Source: Actinomycetes bacterium (lineage in GTDB: Bacteria > Actinomycetota > Thermoleophilia > BMS3ABIN01). From it: 14,872 bases of DNA. Location: NCBI GenBank assembly GCA_021790075.1, contig JAJYIN010000026.1:1-14872 (forward strand). The letters run 5' to 3'. Of the stretch, positions 7,185 through 12,541 are shown piece after piece. The notes under the pieces are model-generated. The model saw nothing but the letters and a program-made list of their open reading frames with translations, searched no databases and was not told the origin of the DNA. Numbering within the stretch: the first letter of the stretch is position 1; each line of letters opens with the position of its first letter. Position numbers and translations under genes: made by a program.

Positions 7185-7786
7185 CTCCCCGATGCCGACT
7201 GGTCAAGGAACTTCTTGGCTTCCTGCCCCACGGCGGAGTTCGGATTGATGTTCTGCGCTTTCGTCCAGCAGTCTTTGGCCTTGGAGAGCTGGTCGATATT
7301 GGCGTACACATATCCCAGCGTCAGCCAGGCGCGCTGATTCGCCGGCGCCTGGGTGGTCGAGGTCTGCAGCTCCCGCACGGCCACGTCGTACATGCTCATC
7401 TCGTAATACGCCCAAGCCAGGTCGATCCTCAGATCGGGATCATCCTTGACCGCCAGGCTCTGGCGGTAAGTATCCACGGCCTTTTTGTAGCTGACGCTGG
7501 CATCGTTGGCCTTGCCGGCCTCCGTCTGCAGATCGCCGATGGCCACATAGGCGTCCGCCAGCCCCTTGAGCGATTGGGTATCCTGGGGATTGCGGGTGAC
7601 CAGGTCCTGGTAGCCGTCCGCCTGCTGCTGGGTATTGTCGATCTGTGCCTGGACGGCCTGGTTCTGCTGCTGGTCGGCGTTAGCCGAATTGTCGCCGCCG
7701 GCGACAAGCCTGTGGATGAAAAATCCCAGCGCGAGAATAATGATGATCGCCGGAGCAATCAGAAACCACTTGTACTTGTCGTTCAT
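7157..7786 (-). CDS. Membrane-anchored TPR protein, last gene of the ccdA-tlpA operon
   Basis: This 209-residue protein has a short cytoplasmic start (MNDKYKW), one membrane helix (about 7-29) and an extracytoplasmic region. A Gln-rich linker (39-57) leads to TPR-like helix pairs at about 58-86, 94-116, 120-147 and 152-182. These include LKGLADAYVAIGD, LRIDLAWAYYEMSMYDVAVREL and AWLTLGYVYANIDQLSKAKDCWTKAQNINPNS. TPRs bind partner proteins or peptides. Its ATG overlaps the tlpA stop as ATGA (7783-7786), so translation is probably coupled. In cytochrome c maturation, TPR proteins such as CcmI/NrfG present the apocytochrome, and a similar role beside CcdA and TlpA is plausible. The C-terminus TPPTRQP is low complexity, and its coding end has a degenerate duplicate just downstream. 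Confidence 0.88.
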   Translation of the reverse strand: MNDKYKWFLIAPAIIIILALGFFIHRLVAGGDNSANADQQQNQAVQAQIDNTQQQADGYQDLVTRNPQDTQSLKGLADAYVAIGDLQTEAGKANDASVSYKKAVDTYRQSLAVKDDPDLRIDLAWAYYEMSMYDVAVRELQTSTTQAPANQRAWLTLGYVYANIDQLSKAKDCWTKAQNINPNSAVGQEAKKFLDQSASGSLTPPTRQP

Positions 7787-8385
7787 TGGCTCAGTAGTTT
7801 TTGGATTAGCTGGTTATCGGGGTCACTGGAACTGGACCAGTCGGCCGGGCCGATGACGCGTTTCTTGATAACGCCGTTCTTGTCAATGATGAGGCTCTCG
7901 GGCACACCCGTGGTCTGATACATGTCGGGGAGCTTCTTGTCCTGGTCCAGCAGGATGGGGAACGTGAGCCCCAGTTGCTGGGCGAATGGCTGCACATCCT
8001 GGGCTCCCCTGACGTCGATACTGGCCGCCAGGATAACAAACGGCTTTCCTTTGAGCTGCTGGCTGAGCGTCTGCATGGAGGGCATTTCTTCACGGCAGGG
8101 GTTACACCAGGTGGCCCAGATGTTCAGGAGCACCACCTTGCCGCGGTAATCAGAAAGGGTAGCCGCACCTCCGTTCAACTGCGGGAGAGTGAAGTCAGGA
8201 GCCGTGGAGCCTTCCACAACCGGCGGGGCCTGCCGGGACTGGTAAAAAAAGAACCCGCCGACAGCCAGGGCGATGATGACGGCAAAAGCGCCGACGGCCA
8301 GGGCGATATCCCTGAACGACCAGCTTTCATCCTCGCCCGGCGCCTCCAGGCTTTCAGGAGCCAATTCTTCTGTTTCAGATTCCAT
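7783..8385 (-). CDS. TlpA/ResA-like membrane-anchored thiol-disulfide oxidoreductase
   Basis: This 200-residue protein has an acidic cytoplasmic N-terminus (1-24), one membrane helix (about 28-48) and an extracytoplasmic thioredoxin-like redoxin domain (about 58-200). The active site is WATWCNPCREEMP, with Cys94 and Cys97 as CNPC. The cis-proline is in TTGVPES (Pro162). The APDFTLPQLNG start and the strand KVVLLNIW are typical of TlpA/ResA. Such proteins reduce the CxxCH thiols of apocytochromes c, taking electrons from CcdA. The gene lies downstream of ccdA and overlaps the TPR gene by four bases. AAGGTGA lies about 12 bases before the ATG and acts as SD. ResA and TlpA proper cannot be told apart by eye, so no symbol is given. 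Confidence 0.93.
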   Translation of the reverse strand: MESETEELAPESLEAPGEDESWSFRDIALAVGAFAVIIALAVGGFFFYQSRQAPPVVEGSTAPDFTLPQLNGGAATLSDYRGKVVLLNIWATWCNPCREEMPSMQTLSQQLKGKPFVILAASIDVRGAQDVQPFAQQLGLTFPILLDQDKKLPDMYQTTGVPESLIIDKNGVIKKRVIGPADWSSSSDPDNQLIQKLLSQ

Positions 8386-8497
8386 CTTTATTCGAGGTCA
8401 CCTTGATTGGTTATTGCTACAGGCATCTACGAGCGTGCGGATGCAAATGGAAGCAACGGGTACGGTCTTAACGAGGCGAACTCCAACGAACACAAAC

Positions 8498-8527
8498 ATA
8501 GTAGCATTAGCTTGCCCCCTTCAACAA
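8498..8527 (-). promoter_or_regulatory. Weak candidate internal promoter for tlpA
   Basis: In the 156-base gap between ccdA and tlpA the minus strand reads TGCTACTAT, an extended -10 (8506-8498). TTGTTG lies 18 bases upstream. It could give tlpA and the TPR gene their own start, or the three genes may simply share one transcript. Confidence 0.3.
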
Positions 8528-8541
8528 ACGATGTCTCCGAT

Positions 8542-9288
8542 CTAGACCTGAATGTTCGGCAGCCATTTTTGCAGCCACACCTCGATAATCTCAATCTGGC
8601 CGGTGGCCATCAGCAGGCCGAAGATGATCAGAAGCGAGCCGGAAATAATCTTCAGGGCGCCGAAGTGGCGTTTTACAAACGAGAAAGTGCCGAGCATCCT
8701 GGCAAACAGGAAGCCGGACAGTACGAACGGCAACCCCATTCCCAAAGCGTAGACGAAGAGCAGGCTGGCGCCCCCTACCGGATCCCGCGCTCCGGCCGCC
8801 AGCATGTAGACAGAGCCCAGCAGCGGACCGGTGCAGGGGCCGATGCCGATCGAGAAGATCATGCCGGCCAGTACCACGCCCACCAGGCTGGCCGGTTTCT
8901 TGAGCATGCGCACCCGCCGTTCCCTTTCAAACCAGGCAGGATGGAAGATTCCCAGCGCGAACAGGCCGAAAATGATGAGGAATATGCCGGCCACGACCTC
9001 GAGAAAATGCCGGCCCTGGCCTCCGGTATTGATGAAAGTTCCCAAAGACTCCCCCACGCCTCCGGCAACGGCTCCCTGGATGCTGAACAGGACCACGAAG
9101 CCGATGACGAACGCCGAGCTCGCCAGGCCGACCTTGCGCGTCCGGGCGCCCAGTTCGTCGACACCGACGCCTGACACAAAGGAGAGGTAACCGGGAAGCA
9201 AAGGCAGCACGCAGGGAGAAAGAAAAGACACCAGGCCGGCGATGAAGGCCCAGAAGAAAGCGATGGATGTGATTTCGGTTATCTGCAA
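8542..9288 (-). CDS. ccdA: Cytochrome c biogenesis protein CcdA (DsbD transmembrane domain family)
   Basis: This 248-residue integral membrane protein has about six helices (about 8-38, 55-76, 94-115, 135-166, 172-196, 212-230). CcdA moves electrons from cytoplasmic thioredoxin across the membrane to extracytoplasmic thioredoxin-like proteins. The two conserved cysteines are present: Cys26 in SFLSPCVLPLLPGYLS and Cys152 in IGPCTGPLLG. The length fits the family. The start is TTG at 9288; the SD is poor (AAGG about eight bases upstream) and no ATG near the N-terminus fits better. It is the first gene of an operon with tlpA and a TPR gene, the natural electron acceptor and a possible apocytochrome chaperone. 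No ResB/CcsA haem-handling genes or cytochromes lie in the window, so the role may be wider thiol reduction. Confidence 0.93.
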   Translation of the reverse strand: MQITEITSIAFFWAFIAGLVSFLSPCVLPLLPGYLSFVSGVGVDELGARTRKVGLASSAFVIGFVVLFSIQGAVAGGVGESLGTFINTGGQGRHFLEVVAGIFLIIFGLFALGIFHPAWFERERRVRMLKKPASLVGVVLAGMIFSIGIGPCTGPLLGSVYMLAAGARDPVGGASLLFVYALGMGLPFVLSGFLFARMLGTFSFVKRHFGALKIISGSLLIIFGLLMATGQIEIIEVWLQKWLPNIQV

Positions 9289-9417
9289 ACCTGCTGCCTT
9301 ACAAACAGACCGGCGCCGGCGGCATAGCGAAAACCTGATTCATCCAGGGAAGACAGGAAATGGCAGGAGGAAGCGCTAGGGCTGCCGGTTACCGGTTCTC
9401 AATGCTGAAGTATCTCC

Positions 9418-9446
9418 AATTTAGCATAGAAACAGGGCTTTCTCAA
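9418..9446 (-). promoter_or_regulatory. ccdA: Candidate ccdA promoter
   Basis: On the minus strand TTGAGA (9446-9441) is followed, 17 bases later, by TAAATT (9423-9418), with TGC directly before the -10 (extended type). Transcription would start near 9411, leaving a leader of about 120 bases before the TTG. Confidence 0.5.
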
Positions 9447-9542
9447 CGAGTTTGGGGCCGCTTGGGGACTCAGGCCGGCATCATCCGCCAGGATCATGTA
9501 CGGAGGTCTGCAGAAAACCGTGAACCGGCTGACAAAAAAGAA

Positions 9543-9571
9543 TTTACGATATATGGAATTGTTGCCATATT
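9543..9571 (+). promoter_or_regulatory. Candidate promoter of the riboswitch/WxL-like operon with overlapping inverted repeat
   Basis: TTTACG (9543-9548), 17 bases and CATATT (9566-9571) with TG at 9563-9564 form an extended -10 promoter. It would start about 70 bases before the aptamer, in an AT-rich stretch. ATATGG-N8-CCATAT (9551-9570) is a perfect inverted repeat covering the spacer and -10, and could be an operator. Between the ccdA promoter and this site nothing else is recognised. Confidence 0.35.
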
Positions 9572-9640
9572 ACCACATTTAGAAAAAATTGATAACAAAT
9601 TTCTAAAGCTTTTGTTTGCGTAGTCGATATCTTTCTCATC

Positions 9641-9735
9641 GCATCACGAAAGGGCAAACCCGTCGCGAGGCGGGGACGCAAAGCCAGGGGTCTCCAAGGG
9701 GGGAGACAGCCCAGCCGCCGAAGCTTTCGAACGCA
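9641..9735 (+). promoter_or_regulatory. c-di-GMP-I (GEMM-I) riboswitch aptamer upstream of the WxL-like/DUF916 operon
   Basis: The order matches Vc2: AGGGCAAA (9651-9658), six-base-pair P2 CCCGTC/GGCGGG closed by a GCGA tetraloop (9665-9668), the joint GAC, GCAAAGCC (9678-9685), a P3 arm with GTCTCC (9690-9695) paired to GGAGAC (9702-9707), then ACAGCC and AGCCGCCGA. Positions equivalent to ligand contacts G20, A47 and C92 are present. CGAAAG (9647-9652) can pair with CTTTCG (9724-9729) as part of P1. The GCGA loop goes with a P3 lacking the CCUAAG/UAUGG receptor, as expected for a non-GAAA loop. The downstream gene is secreted and starts at 9912. Confidence 0.93.
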
Positions 9736-9736
9736 A

Positions 9737-9789
9737 GCTCAAAGGTTTTGGTTCACTGGGCCATTTTTTTGCCCTTTAGTGGTTTGAGC
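9737..9789 (+). promoter_or_regulatory. Nested hairpin in the riboswitch expression platform
   Basis: GCTCAAA (9737-9743) pairs with TTTGAGC (9783-9789), CACT (9754-9757) with AGTG (9778-9781), and GGGC (9758-9761) with GCCC (9771-9774) around a T-rich loop. Its 5' arm overlaps a small alternative hairpin (GCTTTCG/CGCAAGC, 9723-9738), which itself competes with P1. This is a plausible relay from ligand binding to the terminator. Confidence 0.5.
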
Positions 9790-9830
9790 AGGGCTCGATT
9801 GCTAAGGTCAGCAGCAATGGGGCCCTTTTT
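9790..9830 (+). terminator. Intrinsic terminator between the aptamer and the WxL-like gene
   Basis: AGGG, CTC and ATTGCT pair with AGCAAT, GGG and CCCT across the loop 9804-9812, with one G-G mismatch, and TTTTT follows. It lies about 80 bases before the GTG start, in the place expected for a transcription-controlling riboswitch. Whether ligand favours or prevents it cannot be decided by eye. Confidence 0.75.
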
Positions 9831-9911
9831 GATGCGGCGGGCAAGGGACGAAGGTCAAATACTTCCGGTATGGGACCGGAGGGCATAAGGGCAGAAAGGG
9901 GGTGCAACCAG

Positions 9912-10463
9912 GTGAGATTCACAGCCAAATTAGCGGCGCTGGTCGTTCTTTCGCTGTTGATTGCTCTGGTTCTTTCCTCGGCCGTCTACGGTGCCACCAA
10001 GTCGGACACCGATTCGGTCAATGTCAACGCTACCGTTGACAATTTCATTTCGATCAGCCACCCAGCCGATTTGAACCTCGGGGTCATCAACGGTACGGGC
10101 GGCTCTGTCGTGGGAAGCGCCACGTGGACAGTCGTGACGAACAACGATCTGGGCTATACACTGCAAGCCTCGGCTTCCGGTGCGCCCGCAATGACCAAGG
10201 GCACGGATTCATTCGCTGATTACAGCCAGACTCCGGCGCCCTGGGCGGTGGCCGCCACCGACTCAGCTTTTGGTTTCAGCTGGGATGCTGGCGTTAACTA
10301 CCGCGGTTTCAACGGAGCTGCTCCGATCACCGTTCACACAATGAACAACGAGACCGCGGGAGACAACACCACCCTCAACTTCAAGGCGGAAGTTGGCGCC
10401 AATCACCTCCAGGCGAGCGGCAGTTATACCGCCAGCGTGACGATAACAGCGACAACGCTGTGA
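9912..10463 (+). CDS. Small secreted WxL-like surface protein
   Basis: This 183-residue protein has a signal peptide (RFTAK, hydrophobic core about 7-22, likely cleavage near VYGA). A single beta-rich domain follows: DSVNVNATVDNFISISHPADLNLGVI, then TWTVVTNNDLGYTLQASAS, and a closing SYTASVTITAT strand. The opening strand before a LGxI/FGxV turn, the TNNxxGYTL strand and the closing strand resemble WxL-type and related surface domains, but no strict W-x-L pair is present. GTG at 9912 is the start because AAGGGGGTG (9896-9904) lies seven bases upstream and the signal peptide begins there; the in-frame ATG at 9870 has no such support. It is probably an abundant surface or fibre subunit, and it pairs with the DUF916-type protein downstream as in Firmicutes WxL operons. 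It follows a c-di-GMP riboswitch. A pilin-like role is possible but unproven. Confidence 0.85.
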   Translation: MRFTAKLAALVVLSLLIALVLSSAVYGATKSDTDSVNVNATVDNFISISHPADLNLGVINGTGGSVVGSATWTVVTNNDLGYTLQASASGAPAMTKGTDSFADYSQTPAPWAVAATDSAFGFSWDAGVNYRGFNGAAPITVHTMNNETAGDNTTLNFKAEVGANHLQASGSYTASVTITATTL

Positions 10464-10486
10464 TCGTATACAACTGAATAGCAACA

Positions 10487-10540
10487 CGTCAACGCAAGCT
10501 TGACGACTGAAGCCCTCCCTGCCAGAGGGCTTCAGTCGTT
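10487..10540 (+). repeat. Strong intercistronic hairpin(s) between the WxL-like and DUF916 genes
   Basis: GACGACTGAAGCCCTC (10502-10517) pairs almost perfectly with GAGGGCTTCAGTCGTT (10525-10540) over about 16 base pairs, with a seven-base loop. A second hairpin (CGTCAA 10487-10492 with TTGACG 10500-10505) overlaps its foot and is mutually exclusive with part of it. No U-tract follows. It probably stabilises the upstream message or lowers read-through, so that more of the small protein than of the membrane protein is made. Confidence 0.8.
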
Positions 10541-10588
10541 CAACGTGAATTTGCAGGAAAATACCGCATCGAGGAAGAAGTGTAAAGC

Positions 10589-11986
10589 TTGAAAATGAGG
10601 AACCCGGATCCAAGTTTTTCATCTCACAGGGGAACCACGCCCTCAAGGCGGGCGCCGGCCCCTGCCATCCGCAGGGCCATCCTGTTCTTCATCGGCGCCG
10701 GCCTCTTCCTGGCGATGATGTTCATGCCCGCCACAGCGGGCGCCTATTCGGTTGATAAACATGACGATCAGGTTACGGGCCAGTTCGTCATCTCACCCAC
10801 CAACACCGAGCTGGACATGAAGCCGGGGGAAACCACCTCCCGGGACATCATGTTATCGAACCGCACCGGTGACACGATCACCATCCAGTTTTCCGTGGAG
10901 GACATCCAGGGATCACAGGACGGCCAGGCGCCCACATTCCTCGGCGACAGGGACAGCGCCTACGGCGCCCGCCACTGGCTCACTCCGGAGCTGACCAGCA
11001 TCACCCTCAAGCAGGCGGAAACGCTGACAATGAGCGTAAATATAACGGTACCCGAGACGACCGAGCCGGGGGGCCATTATGCGGCCGTGCTCGCTTCCAC
11101 CCAATCCATTTCCAATCAGAGCGGCTCTGCCCTCAACATCACCAGCCGCATACCCGCTGATTTCCTCATCACCGTCGCGGGAGCCATGAATGAGGACGGC
11201 TCGCTCAACCCGCCGCAGGTTCCTTTCTTTTCAGAATACGGCCCCATCGACATCGGCCTGATCTTCAATAACATAGGCAACGTCCACCTGAAACCACACG
11301 GCCAGATCAATATCAAAAATTTCCTCGGCAGGGTCGTAGCCTCGATACCGGTGCAGGATTGGGTGGTGCTGCCGCAATCCTCCCGCAGCTTTGCGTCGAC
11401 TTGGGACACGCACTATCTCTTCGGCAGGTACACAGCCGAGGCGGTCATCAACTATGGTGACGGCAAGACCGCGATCGTGGCCAGTTCTTTTTGGGTCATT
11501 CCCTGGAAGATCATTCTGGCCGTTATAGCAGCCTTGATCATCTTTGTCTTCCTGCTCGCCTGGGTGACCAGGGAACGCCGGCAGCAGCGCCGGGCCATGC
11601 GGGAGGAAAGGGAGCCCAGGCAGGGGTCACCGCCGGCCGGCGCCCCCATGGTGGCCCCTGAAGGGCTGGTGGCAACACCTTTGGTGGAACCGGAAGCCGC
11701 CGAAGACCCCCCGGGGGAGCCACCCCCGGGCCCGAGCACGCATGTGGCTCTCAATGAGTTGTTCCCTTCCATGAATGACACCCGGGTTGTCGATATCGCC
11801 GATCCGGAAACCAAGAAACTGCTGCGCAACATGATCGCCAATGAACTCGACCTGGCCCGCGCCTTCCTGGCGGAAGGAAAGCATGACGAGGCGCGCGTCG
11901 AGCTGCAGGAAGCCCGCTATGCCGCCCAGCGGCTGGGGCTGCTGGCTGAGGTTGGCATCATCGATGACATGATGCGCTGGGTGTAA
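10589..11986 (+). CDS. DUF916/WxL-locus-type membrane protein with cytoplasmic helical-repeat tail
   Basis: This 465-residue protein has a signal peptide or anchor (about 29-51). An extracytoplasmic two-lobe beta region follows (about 58-298): FVISPTNTELDMKPGETTSRDIMLSNRTGD, then VPETTEPGGHYAAVLAS, DFLITVAG and IFNNIGNVHLKPHGQINIKN. This pattern fits DUF916 and the neighbouring host-binding/peptidoglycan-binding domains of WxL operons. A membrane helix (about 303-327) is followed by RERRQQRRAMREERE, a Pro-rich linker (345-385) and a cytoplasmic tail. The tail's NELDLARAFLAEGKHDEARVELQEA (about 418-442) resembles a TPR of the FimV C-terminal kind. Start TTG (10589) has GAGGAA about 12 bases upstream; ATG 10595 is an alternative two codons on. 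It lies 125 bases after the small surface protein and should anchor or assemble it. No terminator is seen after it. Confidence 0.88.
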   Translation: MKMRNPDPSFSSHRGTTPSRRAPAPAIRRAILFFIGAGLFLAMMFMPATAGAYSVDKHDDQVTGQFVISPTNTELDMKPGETTSRDIMLSNRTGDTITIQFSVEDIQGSQDGQAPTFLGDRDSAYGARHWLTPELTSITLKQAETLTMSVNITVPETTEPGGHYAAVLASTQSISNQSGSALNITSRIPADFLITVAGAMNEDGSLNPPQVPFFSEYGPIDIGLIFNNIGNVHLKPHGQINIKNFLGRVVASIPVQDWVVLPQSSRSFASTWDTHYLFGRYTAEAVINYGDGKTAIVASSFWVIPWKIILAVIAALIIFVFLLAWVTRERRQQRRAMREEREPRQGSPPAGAPMVAPEGLVATPLVEPEAAEDPPGEPPPGPSTHVALNELFPSMNDTRVVDIADPETKKLLRNMIANELDLARAFLAEGKHDEARVELQEARYAAQRLGLLAEVGIIDDMMRWV

Positions 11987-12031
11987 GTCAACCAGCGCCC
12001 GCCAGACGCACCCTCGAAATCACAATTGCTG

Positions 12032-12060
12032 TTGACTGTTTTCACCTGCCCTGCTAGCCT
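12032..12060 (+). promoter_or_regulatory. Candidate promoter of the small secreted protein gene
   Basis: TTGACT (12032-12037) is a near-consensus -35. With a 17-base spacer it leads to TAGCCT (12055-12060), a weak -10. The start near 12067 is about 18 bases before the ATG at 12085. Confidence 0.4.
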
Positions 12061-12084
12061 GAATTCTCCCTGTCAATCCCCTGG

Positions 12085-12357
12085 ATGGCGATGGAGCCTG
12101 ACTTGCCTGTTTCCAACTCATGGTTAACGCGGGGAAGAACCGCAGCGCTTCTGTGTGTATTGGGCCTCGCCGCCCCGTTAGGGGCGCCGGCAGCGGCAGC
12201 CGTCGGCGGGCATGCCGGCGACAGGGTGAAAGTCAGCGTCAGGGTGCAGTGCTCGCTGGGAGTAGACCGTAATGGAAGAGCAACCTCCAACTGCCCCGTG
12301 ATCCAGATCGGCCGGCCCGAGGACGGGCTGGTTTCCTACATGGTGCTGGACGACTGA
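12085..12357 (+). CDS. Small secreted protein of unknown function
   Basis: This 90-residue product has a likely signal peptide: WLTRGR followed by a hydrophobic core (about 19-40, ending APAAAAV). The mature part of about 50 residues is beta-rich, with VKVSVRVQCSLGVDRNGRATSNCPVIQIG and two cysteines (56 and 70) that could form a disulfide. I do not recognise a family. The strand, turn and I-x-I-G order slightly recalls the first half of the WxL-like domains on either side (TMTVNATFNRDGSFGSGSVDFG in the large protein), so it may be a truncated relative. Support as a real gene comes from the signal peptide, a promoter-like site upstream and a terminator downstream on the same strand. The SD is poor; ATG 12091 is an alternative start. 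Confidence 0.55.
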   Translation: MAMEPDLPVSNSWLTRGRTAALLCVLGLAAPLGAPAAAAVGGHAGDRVKVSVRVQCSLGVDRNGRATSNCPVIQIGRPEDGLVSYMVLDD

Positions 12358-12383
12358 TTGGCAGCGGGCAGCCGGTCAACCAA

Positions 12384-12470
12384 TTGAGGACTGATCCTGG
12401 ACGGCATGTTGAGGATTGTGCCGGGCACGATAGGCTGAGGACTGAAGCGGCACCTTGAGGACTGATCCCG
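12384..12470 (+). repeat. Four degenerate direct repeats
   Basis: TTGAGGACTGATCC-type units begin at 12384, 12409, 12435 and 12455. The first and fourth share TTGAGGACTGATCC; the second and third are degenerate (TTGAGGATTG, CTGAGGACTG). Spacing is 25, 26 and 20 bases. They lie between two convergent genes. No function is evident. Confidence 0.6.
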
Positions 12471-12491
12471 GGCGTGATATGACGGCTGGCC

Positions 12492-12513
12492 AACCCGCGA
12501 AGGCGGGTTTTTT
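12492..12513 (+). terminator. Intrinsic terminator after the small secreted protein and repeats
   Basis: AACCCGC-GAAG-GCGGGTT followed by a run of T on the plus strand forms a compact terminator. It faces the 3' end of the convergent large surface protein gene. Confidence 0.85.
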
Positions 12514-12541
12514 ATGGGCGCAGCCGGGCGCTTTCATCTGC

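Noticed and set aside
8407..9174. Long plus-strand open frame opposite ccdA
   Set aside because: It is antisense to a clearly conserved membrane protein and its translation is low-complexity and charged.
9758..9774. GGGC/GCCC hairpin with T-rich loop as the terminator
   Set aside because: The T-run is in the loop and not after the stem; the structure at 9790-9830 is the canonical terminator.
9870..9911. Upstream ATG as start of the small secreted protein
   Set aside because: It would put a charged extension before the signal peptide and would place the strong SD (9896-9904) inside the gene; GTG at 9912 fits both.
12384..12470. CRISPR-like array
   Set aside because: Repeats are degenerate, spacing is irregular and spacers are only about 6-12 bases; no cas genes are present.
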